64,000 nucleotides of DNA from Eonycteris spelaea (GCA_003508835.1 PUFA01000086.1:1-64000); one strand, 5' to 3'. Shown: positions 40,146-54,517, numbered from the stretch's first letter. Program-made: numbers and translations. The notes: generated by a model not told the origin, from the sequence alone.

Positions 40146-40469
40146 GTGGAGTGTTTTTTTCCTATATAGTACATGTTATAGGATACTAGCAAACTTTTAA
40201 AATTATTTTACTTAATCCTGTGGAAAGAGTAAAAAATGACTTTTAATCTATAAGATATAACTTAGTAGCTGAATTGACTCATCCTTATTTTGTATAAGTG
40301 AAGCTTTGACTATTTTTATGAAATTTATGGATCATATCTTCATAAAAAGGACTAGTAGCCATATGAGCTATGACTTTTCATTTTAGAGCAGTCATGTGCT
40401 CCAAGGATCTCTTTAACAACTGCTGCTTTCAAATGCCATTTGTAAAACAAACTAGATTTTCAGAAATAT

Positions 40470-40626
40470 GGAAGAGATAAGTAAATTACAATACATCCAC
40501 ATAGTAGAATATTAAAAGTCATTAAAATGATGTTTTTGAAGAATATCTAATGATATAAAATATTTTTGATATAACACAAACTAAAACGAAAAAACCCAAG
40601 ATTAAAACCAAAACTCCATGCTCAAA

Positions 40627-40674
<48 letters not shown>

Positions 40675-40830
40675 GTTTATGTGTGTGTAGCCCTGGGGAG
40701 GAACTTAAATTATGCAAATTTTAAAAGCCTTCAAAAGTATAGGATTACAAATCATTTTCTTCTTTATATTTTTCTTAATTTTATGGAATAATAGTATTTT
40801 TATAATTAAGAAAAAGAATGCTAAATATGT
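40470..40830 (+). repeat. Old L1-like 3' region with an embedded TG microsatellite
   Basis: Order of blocks: tattaaaagtcattaaaatg, gatgtttttgaagaatatct, a gap with TG repeats, then tcttctttatatttttctta. It resembles an old L1M-type 3' region. Divergence is high. Confidence 0.4.
40630..40682 (+). repeat. TG dinucleotide microsatellite
   Basis: About 20 uninterrupted tg units followed by ttgtttatgtgtgtg. Confidence 0.95.
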
Positions 40831-41583
40831 TGAAAGACTAGAGGGAAAAGAGAAAATATGTTATGAAACATAATATACAAAAATTAAATATCTTTGGTTT
40901 ATTTCTATGTTTTTTCCTAAAAGTCATCTCTTGCATCTAAAGAGATCGGGGATACACCATGAGAATCTTTACTATTTTTGCATTAATGAGTCCTAGCTGA
41001 TGCTAGTTAAGCATACATTATTTGCCCCTGAAAATAAAAAGAATTCACTTACTTGTTTGTCTGTAAGAAGATATGTCCTGAGACATATATTATTTACTTG
41101 TGAAGATTAACCAAGAAGCAATGACTACAGAGAGAGGTAACCTTGCAAAACACAATCTAATTATTCTTTGTCTATATAGCTTTGCTTCATTCATTAGTTA
41201 TCTGGTATGCAACACATTTAATAATTAGAATTTTGCAGAAGTTTTAGAAGCAACACAAAGTGAAGTAATTTAACTACAACTACTTAGTGCAATGAGCATG
41301 TTAAATTTAGTCCTTAAAAAGTATTTAATGAATTCTTGTTAAATAGGGATTTTAACTCCTGCAATTTTCATTAAATTCAAGCATTATCTTAATCTTTCCA
41401 AAATTTCTAAAAGGAAAGAAATATTTTAAAGCATTATAAACTCGTAAATTGTGAAAAGTTCTAGTAAATAAGCTATTTAAATTTCTAAGCATCAGTCTCA
41501 CTAAAAATAATAATTAAATGTTCTTTATGATAGAAAGTGAAATATAGCACTATAATTTTTAAGTAATATGCCACTCCTTTACA

Positions 41584-41703
41584 CCTGTCCCCACCTGCTC
41601 ACCTAAATATTTCAGTCAACCACTTTTCACTTTTTTGTTTCGTCTGTCCCTATACTTCTCATTTAAATATTTCAGTCAACCACATTTGGGGTCTAAATTG
41701 GTT
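41584..41703 (+). repeat. 60-bp tandem duplication (about 1.7 copies)
   Basis: The 20-mer taaatatttcagtcaaccac occurs at 41604-41623 and again at 41664-41683, each preceded by a ctgtccc block at the same 60-bp offset. Confidence 0.8.
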
Positions 41704-42639
41704 TTTGAAAAGGTAAAGTAAAATTTTTTGCTTCTTCTGGTAAACATTCCCTCCTGCCTTATTTTGGACAGAGAACTCCCATTTTTTTTCCCCTTGAGTT
41801 ACTATACTTCATGTGCTCTTAGTGAAACTGTCAATCACGGTGCTCTGAACTCCACCCTTGTCGTGGGTACATGTATATCTTAAAATAGGCTAATCAGATG
41901 CTCTCCCTCAAATACTTGATCCTTGTGCTTAGCTATATGAATAATCTCAGGTGTCTTGATGTCACTGCCCTGCCCCCAAAAGCAGGTGTTTTGAGCTTCT
42001 TACCAAAATTGTTTTCTTTGTCCTTCCTTAGATTTTTTTTTTCAACTTTTCCATTGTGTAAGCCACCAAATATTCTTTTGATAAGTTCTTTTTAGTATGT
42101 TTCCAACCAAATAACCATTCCCAGTATAGTTGGGAATGACCAATTTAGTCCATATCAGAGAATAGGGGCCATATCTTCCCAACTACAGAAAGAGTTTGCA
42201 TTTTCCCTCCCAAAAGTACCAAAGATATTATAAAATACAAATTTTCCACTTAGTGTTCAATATTTACTCAAGTGTTACAGTTTTCATATTTTCTCCTTTT
42301 CAAAATGGATGATTATATTATTGTGACCATTAATTTGAGGGGAAATGTTGTCCATGTTTTTGTTCCCACATTGTCTGATTGTCAATAAATATTAGGGTAC
42401 TAAAAATGTAAAGACTCTGAAAGGTATGACTGCTTTTCTAACATGTCCCAAATTACAACCATTGGTTAAGAAAAGAATATAGAGAAAAACACAAGGAATC
42501 CTATATACGATAGTTAAGAGGAATGAATGAAGAATTTTTAGTATATCACTGCTATATTTTTAAATGTCACTCAAACATATCAAAGCTAGTAATAATAATA
42601 AAAATCATAGTAATAATTATAGCTTTTTAAATTGGGTAT

Positions 42640-42830
42640 CATTCTTATAAGTACTTTGCAGATATCATTTTGCTTAAAATTTTCAAACACCCTAAGTGTA
42701 GTAATATTTATCCTGATATATAATGTTGAAAATTCTAAAGCTTAGAGAGGTTAGAAAAGATCAAAGATGTATATGAAACCCAGGCCTGTCCAATATCAAA
42801 GTCAGGGAACCTGAACAATTTATTACATTA
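42640..42830 (-). repeat. MIR SINE (antisense)
   Basis: Antisense MIR order: ttataagtactttgcagata, aagcttagagaggttag, aacccaggcctgtcc. Confidence 0.7.
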
Positions 42831-44879
42831 AATCTTTAGGTACCTGCCTTTTCTCTACTATTCTAGTAAGATAATTTTTAATTTGAGTCATGCCATTGGT
42901 AAATTATAACATTTTTTAAATAAATATTTTTGATAAAATTTCTCTTTACCTCATGTCCTTTAATCTCATGTATATCTTAGCATTTATGGAATAACCAAAT
43001 AGGAATCTTCCATTGGTTAATTGAGATCTTGGCCTGGCTAGAGTATCCAACTGCCTTATGCATTTTAATAAAACATAGGTATAGCAATCTCTATCAAGAA
43101 ATCTTGATGGAAAGCATATGCTATAAATAAATAACTGAGAACAGACTTTGAACACTAAAAGTGACAGTATTTAAAATAAGGATTTCCCTTAAATTGGGTG
43201 TCTGCAATTATTTTCGAGATATTACATAGGGGACTAATTAGGTACAAGATATCAAGAGAGAGCAGAACAGGAACAAGATTGACTAATTGAATTTATAAAT
43301 GTTCCTGGGATAAAAAATGAATTTGCTTTGGAAGAAAACTTGTGTTTTGAAAAATGATTAAAAAGAATGATAAACTAAATTTATATTTATTATTTCTGAA
43401 ACATAAAATTCTCAGTTTGTGCTTTGGGATTCATATAATATATAATTAAACTGAAATGCAGGTCTCAAAAATATAAAAATTAAAAAATCAAGAAATATTT
43501 AAGAATATACCAAATTGTTAATTGTCTATTGTGTAGGCAAAAAGTTATGTCAGGTTTTCACAGGAAAATTCAGGTAATAGATTTTGAAACACAAAAGAAA
43601 GAATAATTCATATTGTGACTACTAAATACATGTAATATTGTATTTTATCCTACATAAATGTTAAATTGGCCTCCATGGCGTCAATCCCAATCCCAAATTG
43701 CAAACCTTAGAAAGATGTGGCATATCATCCAAGATCTTGGACTACACAAGCAAAGGAAAGATACACTGTGTTCAAAAGGCTCTTTGAGGCAGTGTCATCA
43801 TTTGCACCAGAGTATGAGAATTGTTTATTATAAAATATGAAAGGAAAAAGAAAAGTTCCTATTTATAGTTACCTACTGTAATTTCAATAAATTTTGTTGC
43901 TATTTGAATTTAAATGTAATTACTGTGTGGTCAAATTAAGTGTCATTGAAAGTATTTTCTTTAGTCATAAATTTTCTTGAACATCAGTAGTGTTTGATGT
44001 TTTCACCATCCTCTACATCTCTTGAAATTCCCCTTCTCCTTTGGCTAACAGGCCATCATTACATGCATTAACTATTCTTTTCCATGGCCTCTTCAATGGC
44101 TGTTTCTTTCTCTCATTCACTAAATGAAAGGCTTCTCCAAACTCAGTTCTTTGCTCTTTTCTCCTGCCAGTCTCTCGAAGAGACGGGGCTAGATGGCCCT
44201 GGAGGCTCATTAATTCTTTTCTTACAGGTAAATGTGTAAGTAGGTCATTGGAACAGATTTGGTTCAATGGAGCTAAATTTCCTCTCCCTGGTACAAGTTG
44301 CTAAGCTTCATCAGCTCCCCTGCTTTAGAATGTTTCCTTGACCAGGAAGCTCCCATTGTTACATGGTCAATGCATTTTTCCTTACCTCACTTCCAAATAC
44401 CCCTTTCAAAATGTAGAGTAGTAGTATTTAAAGTCTGCTACTTTTAGCTCTTTTTATGGTGTGTTTGGGTATGTACCAATTAGGTTCTTCTCTCTATGGG
44501 TTAGGGAAACACAAGAGATGCTTTTTTTTTTTTCTTTGATGCCTTTCTGCCTGATTTCCCAAATTAAACTTCATTTTATGTTTATATCATGTGACGCTAG
44601 TGGCCTTCTGCATAACAATCCTTTGGCTTAAGTAATCATTTTGTATAATTTCTTCCAAAATCTCTATGCCCAGCCCTGAACCTCTTTCAAATTTTCAGTT
44701 TCTTATTTCCAACTATATTCCTGATTTATGTTACCTAGGATCAAAAGTATAAAATTATCTTTGTTTTATTCCTTTCTCTTTATCTCCAGTTATCAAGTCC
44801 TATCAACTTTTCTTTTGTATATGTCCTATATTTTCCCCATCTCACTGGCTATATTGATCATTCTATGTGTTAACTTGAC

Positions 44880-45480
44880 TGAACAAGGAAAGCCCAGATA
44901 GCTGGTGAAATATAATTTTTGAGTGCATCTGTGAGGGTATTTAAGATATGAATCAGTAGATTGGAGTAGAGAAGGTCACCCTTACCAATGTGGGTGGGCA
45001 TCATCAATTTGTTGAGGGCCTAAATAGTAAGTATAAGAAGGTGGAGAAACAACAAATTTGCTCTCTGCTTGCAGTTGACAATCAATCTTCTTCTGCTCTC
45101 TGAAATTGACATTCTTGGTTCTTGGACCTTCACACAGACTAGGGCTTACACCATTTCCATTCACTCTCCTGGTTCTCAGGCCATTGAACTTAGACTGAAA
45201 TTATACCAGCAACTTTCTTGGGCCTCCAACTTGCAGAACGACAGTCATGGTCATGGCACTATTTAAGTCTCTGTAAGCACGAGAACCAGTCCTTCAAAAT
45301 AAATTTATCTATGCCTATGTCTATGTCTGTCAATTTATCTATCATCTCTCTATCATCTCTCTCTTTCTCTATGTCTCATCTGTCTATCGATCATTTACCT
45401 ATCTATCATTATCATCTATCATCTATCTATCAAACCTATCAGTTCTATTTATCTGGAGAACCCTAAAATACTAGCCCAAT
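44880..45480 (+). repeat. Ancient interspersed repeat, family not named
   Basis: Begins gttaacttgactgaac and includes accaatgtgggtgggcatca and ccttcaaaataaatttatct, ending tatttatctggagaacccta. I recognise this arrangement as a recurrent mammalian repeat but cannot name it with certainty. An ATCT microsatellite sits near its end. Confidence 0.55.
45305..45432 (+). repeat. ATCT/ATGTCT microsatellite
   Basis: Irregular tetranucleotide repeats: tctatgcctatgtctatgtc followed by repeated tatc units. Confidence 0.85.
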
Positions 45481-47002
45481 ACTTATTCAGGCATAGACTA
45501 TTCTTTTAACCTTTATTCTTTCTCTTTCCAAGCTATCCTACACAATGGACTAAACTTTGTCATGTTATTTCTCTCCCTAAAAAGAATCTGCAAGCATATC
45601 TTCTCTGCATTTGTATTTCAAATAATCGTGAAAAAATTAAAGCTGAAAACATATAGGTAGCATCCTATATACTCAGATTTCCCCTATTTCCAGATATCTT
45701 AATTCTGTAAATTTGAGGAAAAGAAATACAAAAAATATTTTTAAACAACCACCTTAAGTGATTAACATTAGCCAATTCAAAAACCATATTTCGAGAAACA
45801 CTGCTTTATGATATTTCATTTACTTATCTGTTTCTCATTTCTGTTCTTCATGAATTCATTGGTACCATTATGCTGCTCACTGTCTTCTGCACTCACCTTG
45901 TAAATTCCTTTCCCCAAGCCTTTTTTTCTAATTTTCTCCCTCAATCCTTTCTCATTCCTCTTCCAACTACCCTAATCAGAATAAATGGCATTAAACAAGA
46001 CCACTTATTGCTTCAAATAACGTTTCCACTTCCTCCATCAATCAAGAAGCTATTTAGTTCACTGCAGCATTTATTTTCTTTACACCAAACCATGCATGTC
46101 TATGTTTGTTTCTCTTATTGCAATTGGCCACAAACTTCTTTGATGTTACTACTTATTTTTATGCTTAAGCACCATAGCTTTTCCACTGGAATATAAATTT
46201 TTTTAAGACAATGATGTCATCTTACTTATTCCCTTAACTAACTCAGAAAAATGCTTATACTTATCAAGTACTCATTATATCATTTCATGAAAATAATGTT
46301 TCAGGAGCCATGTGTTAGTATATAAGAAAGGTTTTATATTTTCATACACACACAAACACATATAATAATTACTTGGTTTACTTTATTCTTACAAATCTTT
46401 CAATGTGTCCATTAATAAATTTAAGATATTTTTTAAAAAATAAGATATATACCTTTCCTGCATAATTAAATAAGAAATAAAGTCCAAGGCTTGCATCTCT
46501 TATGTAAATTATCTTGATGCTACATAATTGTAAGAATACTAGCATTAGTCAAAGATTAATAATACAAGAGGACCCATAAAGCCTTTATCAATCCATGTAA
46601 TGCAATCAAGGATAATGAGCAATATCTGATTTCAGAATCAAAAACAGCACAATCTCAGTATACTATGTTGTACATACATTTACTATTTTTATCTTAGCAG
46701 CAGTCCTGTTATTTGGCTATATATTTAGCATGTTATTATAATTTCTTATGTTTATTTCATAAAATGTCTTTGAAAATGTAATGTGATTCATAATCACTGA
46801 GAAGAGTTATGAAATTATATTTCTATTAATTAGTTTAGGTCAGAATTACATAAATTTTGGCCAAAGTCAATCTTAACAAGCTCTAAGAGTAAGTACAATA
46901 CTGCTTTTTGTATATAAATATTAAAAGTCAAATGGTAAAGTTCAATGGAGCAATAGATAACATGACAGCATTTCTTTAATAGAAAACATCAGAGCATGCA
47001 CT

Positions 47003-47575
47003 ATGGGGTGAAAAAATTATTTTCCTTATACTTTCTAAAGCCTTCTGGCTGGACTAAAATCAAATTAACATGAGAAATTAACAGGACAAAATGACCCAAT
47101 TTACTGTGCACGTAAACACAAGGGTTCCATAAGAATATGAGACCAGATGACAGATTAGGCCGTTAGGTCTTATATGACGTCTTGGGCTAAGAAGAAGAGG
47201 AGAGTTGTAGTTTGGGACTTCAAAGGGTAGGACAGCAATTCACATGGAGATGGAAAATCAAATGTTGATGAACAAATGTTTGTTGGGCAGTCTTTTAAAA
47301 TGGGACGCAGAGAAGACTTTGATCAAATGGGCCTTGCTGGTTTCTCTCTGTCTATTATGCCTAGTTCATATTAAACTATAGGTATGTATGATAATAGCAC
47401 CCTTCATGGAGCTGGTACTCTAACTTCCTTTAGGCAGTTAAGGAGAAGTTTAGAAATTTTCCCTGAATCGTTATTTTCTTAAAAATAACCAGCTTAAAAT
47501 AATCAGTACCCCAAAAGGCTATTCTGGGATGCCAAATTCTGCTTCCCCTCAGCATCAAACATAATTTACTAGGTA
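47003..47575 (-). mobile_element. ERVL-type solo LTR (antisense)
   Basis: Read on the minus strand, the end carries cctgttaatttctcatgtta, gattttagtccagccagaag and gctttagaaagtataagg, the U5-like end of a mammalian ERV LTR. The same end occurs at about 29.6 kb in the other orientation. No internal viral genes are nearby. The family name is not assigned. Confidence 0.6.
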
Positions 47576-48016
47576 ATTATCTATTGTATAGGTAAAGGAG
47601 TATTCACCATTTTCCCCTGAAATAGATCTTCTCTATCTTCATGCTATTATTTATACTATTCTCTCCTTCAGGATCCATCTCAAATTGTATTTCCTCTGAG
47701 ATCACCCATATAGTACCTGTGCTTCTGAGATGGAAACTGAGCAATACAAAATTGGATAATATTGTATCCTTGCCTTTGAGAACTCATAGGCCAAATGTAT
47801 TTGTTTCTCATGATACAATGAATGATTAAGGAAAGTTTCAAAAATTAGATGATGTTTAAACCGAGCCTTATAAAGTAGGAGTTTATCTGTGAAACAATGA
47901 AGGAAGGACATTTTAGTAATAACTTTAGTAATAACTATTTAGTAATAGTGCAAGCAAAAACAGCAGGTATAGTTCCTTGAGATTAAAGGAAAATAATCAA
48001 TGTGGAAATTGGGAAA

Positions 48017-48145
48017 CACAGTGACCTAGGAAATGCTAAGGAAAACAAGATCAAGCAGCCACTGAAGGTGAGTGAGAAAATGAAACTTCTGAAGGTTTAT
48101 TCTGTTTATATTACTTCCATATGGTTCCTTCCCCTGTATTTTAGT
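48017..48145. repeat. Diverged direct repeat, copy 1
   Basis: Starts cacagtgacctaggaaatg; its central part, gagaaaatgaaacttctgaa, is shared with a second copy 0.63 kb away. Family unknown. Confidence 0.6.
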
Positions 48146-48644
48146 CTATTATACAAACATAATGTTGAAATTTATTTTTTTGCCTTATTAATGAGAAGCT
48201 TTTTAAAATTTCCTTAGCATATTCAGCCAAAAAATTCAACAGCTTGTTAAGGATGGTCAAAATAGAATATGTCACTAAGAGAAAAGAATGTTCACTTTTT
48301 ATTTGTTATGAGGTAAAAATAAATAAAACGAATCTAACAGCTATACTAAATCTTTAGCAAAATATTAAAAATACTAGTGCTGTCTTATTTTATAATGAAA
48401 ACTTGACCTTGATTATATAACAATAGATTTCAAAGGGTCAATTACTGCACTCATAAACAATATGAACGATTAACATATTTAGGAGAAAATTCTGATAATT
48501 TTCTTCCATATTTTTCATGGTTAAAATTAATTTTATACTTATGTTACAAAAAATGGCTTCAGTTTTCCATTTATGGAAATGTTGCTATTTCTGTAATGCA
48601 TCTGATTTAATGAATTTCGGCTCTTCTGTGCATAGTTTTATGTG

Positions 48645-48775
48645 CACAGCGACTTAGAAAATGGCAAGCAAAACAGGATTGGAAACCCTATTTAAGCTGA
48701 GAAAATGAACTTTCTGAAGGTTTATCCTATTCACATTCCTTCCCTCTATGTGGTTCTTTCCCCATATTTAATAAG
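48645..48775. repeat. Diverged direct repeat, copy 2
   Basis: Starts cacagcgacttagaaaatg and contains tttctgaaggtttatcc and gtggttctttcccc, parallel to copy 1 at 48.0 kb. The 48.8-kb L1 lies just downstream. Confidence 0.6.
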
Positions 48776-48806
48776 GCATAGTTTCCCTCTATTGAAATGG
48801 GAGTTT

Positions 48807-49241
48807 TCTACCATGAATGTGTCTAGACAGTATTATGCTCAGTAAAATAACTCAGATAGAGAAAGACAAATACTATATAATTTCACTTATATGTGAAATT
48901 AAAATATATAATAATAATTAACAAACAAAATGGAAACAGGCTCATAGATACAGAGAATATTTTGATGATTGCCAGATGGGAGGGGTTTTGGGGGGAATGG
49001 GTGAATGGAGAGAAAGGATCAAGAAGTACAAATTGGTAGTTACAAAATAGTTATGGGGATATAAATAGAGCAAAAGGAATATAGTCACTAATATAGTAAT
49101 AATTAAGTATGTGTCAGAGGGGTACTAGATTTATCAGGTGATCAAGTCATAAATTATGTAAATGTTTAATCACTATGTAGCACACCTAAACTAATATAAT
49201 GTTGTATGTCATGTATAATTGAAATATTAAAAAAAAATTTA
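48807..49241 (+). mobile_element. 5'-truncated L1 LINE (3' end) with target-site duplication
   Basis: The L1 ORF2 tail and 3' UTR are seen: ctaccatgaatgtgtctaga, gctcagtaaaataactcag, gacaaatactatataatttc, then an A-rich end. It is flanked by the 12-bp direct repeat aaatgggagttt at 48795-48806 and 49242-49253, which is perfect and marks the insertion borders. Confidence 0.9.
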
Positions 49242-52200
49242 AAATGGGAGTTTCTGATTACATAGTTCTGGGGCTTTATTATCAATTAAATGATTATTGA
49301 TCTCAGAAACAGAATATAAGGTTGCAAAAATATCTGTGACCTAGTGAATGATATCTATTTTGAATATCAAATTAAATTCAGGCTAAACAGCTAAGGCAAA
49401 ATTAAATTATTAACTATATTAATAAACAGATGTTCCTAAGAATGAAAAAAAAATATAACTCTTAAGTTTTGGCCCCATTGTTTACTTAGTATAATTAATG
49501 AGAATCAGTTTATTAATTCCTTGACTCTTAAATATTTTAATTGTAATTATACTTGGAAGCCTATAAAATGTTTTCCTCATGAAACATAATTTTCCTTCAT
49601 ATTACATTTGAAGAAATATATATTATACTCTATACTCTAATTAAGAAATGCAAATCACACATCACGTCACCTGTTCAACAAATCAGTTTTGAGAAGAATA
49701 CTACTTCAATGTATTTGGATTCATAAATGTATTAATAAAATTCCATAACCATTTTAAAATTACATTTTCAAGTAAGCCATTTTTCACAATTGAATCATTT
49801 TCTTGGAGAGATAAATTTGTTTTATTAATAATGTAATTTTCTCAACTGTGTATATAAGATGCCTAGAATGTTTGAGACAAAAATATCACAAAGGACATTA
49901 TGGTATCAGTTTTCATAAAGTAATCTCTAAGTTTTAAAGTAATAAAGTTTGAATAGAGTTTCTAAAACTGTGGCCATATATTTATATTAGAAATATAAGG
50001 CCTTGAACATACCTGGAATATTAGGACTGAAAAAATAATATAACATTCTGCAATTGTTGTTCAAGTTATACGAGGAATGCTTTTGTAAGTCAGTTAAACA
50101 TGAGCAAGGAGTCATTAGCATTATTTGTCACAGACCTTCTATTTGGAACTAGAAAAGCCAAGAAAAATGAAATGTATCACATGTATCCTAAAACAAAACC
50201 ATAAAATAAAATCAATAGCATTTGAGTTGTTATGTCATCAGTTTAAGGTTTGTTTTAATTGTTTTATCTTTTATTCCTGACTGAAAGGTTAGTTATTGGA
50301 TCAAAACACAATGACATATTTATAGAAAGCTATTGTTTTTCTTCTATGCTTAATGATAATTATCATATTACCATAAAAGAAAACTTGTACTTCAATTATA
50401 GCACTCCATAAATCAAACTGAGCTATAAAGATGCATATTATTGCTCTTGTTCTACAGAAAAATGTAAGAATGTGGATGATTTTGTGGCAGTAATATTGCT
50501 ATGTTTCTGTGAAAGTTCTTCTGAACACAGGTTCCTTGACAACTTTTCAGGACCAATAACATTCCGTCCTGAACCCAGGAGAGACTGAGTTGGTCTGGGG
50601 AGACAGAGATCATAGACAGGAACAAAAGAGAATTCATAATTTTGAAATAACATATTCAAAACATTAATGCATTCACATTTATCTTTCATTCATAAAATGA
50701 AGATAATTATTTAATCAAAAATAATGGGGCCAAAAAAACATGAAAGCCAAAGAAGAAATTATGGATACCTGACGGAATGGGACCAGTAGAAGAGAATTAA
50801 AACTGATAATCTGGAAGACCAGATGGTTTGTGATGAAGGACTGAGAAATTAACCTTCAATTCCCAGCTATATTGGAGGGAGAGAATCCTCTAAAGCTCTT
50901 CAGAGTCCTGTCCTACCAAGCACGGGGAGGCAGCTCCTAAACACATTCCCATAATTAAGACATTTTACTGGCTCTATCTGTTGTAATGACTACCTAAATC
51001 ATGGTGATGAAAAAAGGATGTCTGCTATGCATAGGAACACAGGTGGTATATATGCTGCATATTTGCATACTGTTCGCCTGATATTCAAATCCTTCATAAT
51101 CTGGCCTTAATTTTCCAGACTCACTAATTCCCTGGACACAATTTTATTGAGTATATTCATGTGCTGTGCATCTTAAGCTATTGGGATATATCAATACATA
51201 TAGACAGAAAACTCTGCCCTCATGGAGTTTAAATTTATAACAAATGTCGTGACTATATTCAACATTCCAGGCACAGTGAAATATCAATATGCTTAATACA
51301 GACATATGAAATATAATCATTAGCCTATTTTTTCTTTCTATTATCTCGTATATTCTGCTGATTCAAGATAATCTTTTCTTCTGCTGTCCAATGAAAGCTC
51401 AAGAAATCCCATGAGTACTTAAAAACGTGGTTCTACTTAATGGAAAGCACTGTGATCATGATACGTTTTAAAAATAAAAGATTCTCTAATTCAGTATATC
51501 GGTCAATATTTCAAATTTCATTTAATGGTAAATTTTTTCTCTCTCTTTCCCAGCTAAAATGTGTTCTTGGAAAGTCTACTGCCGTTAGAGAAGAGGTAAA
51601 AGACTTCCTTTTTCTCTATTCATCACCTCCTTGCCAGTTTACTAGAAGTAGCTTTTTTAAACTCAGGTTGCCATCATCTGCAGTTAGACTGAGGAGAAAA
51701 AATTGGTAAGATAGAGAGGAAATTTCCAAATTAAATATTACTCTTGTGAAATGGTTGAACATGCTTTGGGTCCGACCATTGTTTAAAGAGACATCATCCA
51801 AGGGATACTTTCAGTGCTGGAGTATTCTCTGCAGCAACTTGATTTTTGCCTCTGCTGCAGCCTCATCCCACTCAGCTGCTCAGTAGGGGCAGCCTCGTGT
51901 TCTCTCCCCATCCTACCTTCTGCCATTGCAAGGTGATTTATTAGATTTCTCCCTAGTTGAATGGCTTGTTCATCTACCTCCCAAGCAATTTTCCTTGGTG
52001 TGTGTTCTTTGTTTCTGTCACAACTTTGATTTGTTTGCCACAGGGATAAACAGAGCCTATATCATCTATGCCAATTCCTCCCTCCACCCCACCATCTTTT
52101 GGAAAAATTCCTCTTTAAAAATGCTTTCTGTTAACTTAGACTATTTTATTCACATTCATTTATTCACTTCATCATGTATTTATTATGTTGCCCCCTATTT

Positions 52201-53229
52201 CTAAATATGATTAATGGAGTTTAAAAGATAAAAGCCAATAGTTAGGAAAGGGAAAAAGTATATCTAGAAGCCCTGGAATAAAAAACAATGCAGTCGAGTG
52301 AAAATTTAATCCTAAACTTAGTAATAGCTAACACAGTGTGAAAAATCAGAAGGCTACATATTTTCCATTCTTTCAAACTCATCGACTGTGAAACAATTCC
52401 ACTGATTCAATAAATATTTCAAATATCCTTTGGTTAAAGTTTGCATTTAGATATTTGAGCACATTGATCAAGGTGACAATGTAATATTTGAATCTTCTGG
52501 TATTCTCTATCATTACAAACAGACTGAGATTTTGATACTCAAATATTGGAAGACAGTAAACCTTGGGCCTTTTATAGTTCTACACATCTTTCTGAGTGTG
52601 CCGAAGTGGCAATGCCCTGACCATCTTTCACCTGGGACATAGGACTGTCTATACACTGGCAGTTCTAAAAAGTGAGATACTATTTGTAGGAATGTATCAC
52701 GTAGTCCAGCAATTTACCTGATCTTCCATTTAACAAAGACTTGGTTATGCTTGCTATACAGTAGCAGAATCTCTAAGTTTGGAGTTATTTTGTGATGTAT
52801 TCCACTCATGAGCAGGTTTTATCTGGCCCTACAATTTGCTTGTGAAGTTTGAGGCTTAAAGAGCTGCATCACTATGCTGATTACTATGCTGATACACTTG
52901 CTAGGATTTTTTGTGATAAAGTCCTTCATTTCTGCCCAGGATTCTTTTATTTTTTTATCAAGATCAATGGACCTTTAGAAGGCTAAATTATTAACCTGGA
53001 TAATTATTTCTGTGGAAATTCTCCTGCTTCTAGATCTCCTCCTCACTATCAAATTTATTTAAGTAGGAAAATATAGCGTCAAACCAAAACTCCACAGAAA
53101 ATATCTACAATTAAATAAAGCAATAAGCTAACTTCCAAATCACAGAATGCAAGTGGTTGTAGAAAATAACTGACATAAGCAAAATCTCTATAATATCAAC
53201 AAGTGTGATGACAAATACTTTTAAGGATG

Positions 53230-54480
53230 TTCAGGGGAGAATAAAAATTTCTCTGTGTTGTGGGAGCCAGTGAATCTCAAGGTTGACCAGCTGCACTAAA
53301 TGAAAAAGTTACTAAACTAATATGAAAGCAGTAGCAGGACAAAAGTCCACACTAAGGAGAAAAGACTGAGAGCAGAATATAAATTGAGCGGGATAAAAAC
53401 AATAGGGCAAAAAAGAAAAAGAAAACAGAAAAGAAAATTTCCCAATTAAAATGGGAGCACGGAAAAAAGTAAGTGGATTTCTAAAAGTAAAAGGATATAT
53501 ATTTTGAAGACTTTATAAAAATAACTAAAATAAGCATTCTAGAGCTGTGAATTAGAAAAGCTTTCTTAGCACACCTTCCTTTTTTAAGAGTATAAATAGG
53601 CTAATTTTATTTAACCATGAGTGATGAAAAGAGTCATGGTCAAAGTCACAAAGTAAATAGAGAATAGCAAGAAAAATAATGGTTGTAAGAAAATGTCATT
53701 TTTTAAAAAGATAAAAACTGTACTTTTCTGTTTTAAAACAAGCTAATTTATCTAACAAAGAGAAATTATGGAAAAAACAGACATCAGAATTAGAAAAAAT
53801 CATAAATAAAAAAATTAAATCTAAATGCAATGAATAAAGATAATAGATTAGATAGAAAGTAATATAAAAGGAGATTCATCACTTATATAATGTCTCCTAC
53901 GATGAAAAATAAATTTGAAAAACAGAGAAAATCATAAAATATAGAATTCAAGGAAACTTTCCAGAAGTACTTGGATGGACGTATCATATTTATTCAGAAA
54001 ATGACTCAGAATAGCCAATCTGTAGGTATAGTAAATAAATTATTGGACTTTAAAAAATGTAAACTCTTTGAAAACTCAAAATAAGTCCAACACCCATTGA
54101 AAAAGGAAACCAGTTTATAGTTATACCTTTTGACAGTAATGCTTTGTAGAAGAAAATGGGGTTATATATATTTAAGTCAAAGAAAAAAATATGAGTCAAG
54201 GCTCATATAAAATAGCCAAATAGGTTCAATTACAAGGGCCTCCAATAAACTCTAAATAATGCATACGAACATGGCAAATGCTATTCTATGAGCCTGCTCT
54301 GAAGATTCTACTAAAGCCCAAGATACAAATAACTATATGACTGATTATATTATCAATATTAACAGTGATAAAACAATGTTATTTCAAATTAGATGTGCAG
54401 GAAAGATAGAGGTAAAGCAGAAGCATTGCTCACAGTAGAGAATATACAAACAATAGCCAAAGAAAATAAAAAAGGATGCT
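53230..54480 (+). repeat. Possible HAL1/L1M remnant
   Basis: A-rich sequence on the plus strand with texture like old L1/HAL1 coding DNA (many aaa/gaa codons, cagacatcagaattag). No motif firm enough to place a boundary. Confidence 0.3.
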
Positions 54481-54517
54481 GAGCATATTATATAAAGTAA
54501 AAGTAAGAATTAGAACA

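Noticed and set aside
51926..52204. 92-codon plus-strand open frame in a slightly GC-richer patch
   Set aside because: No exon borders, wrong strand for PCDH15, and no motif I recognise.
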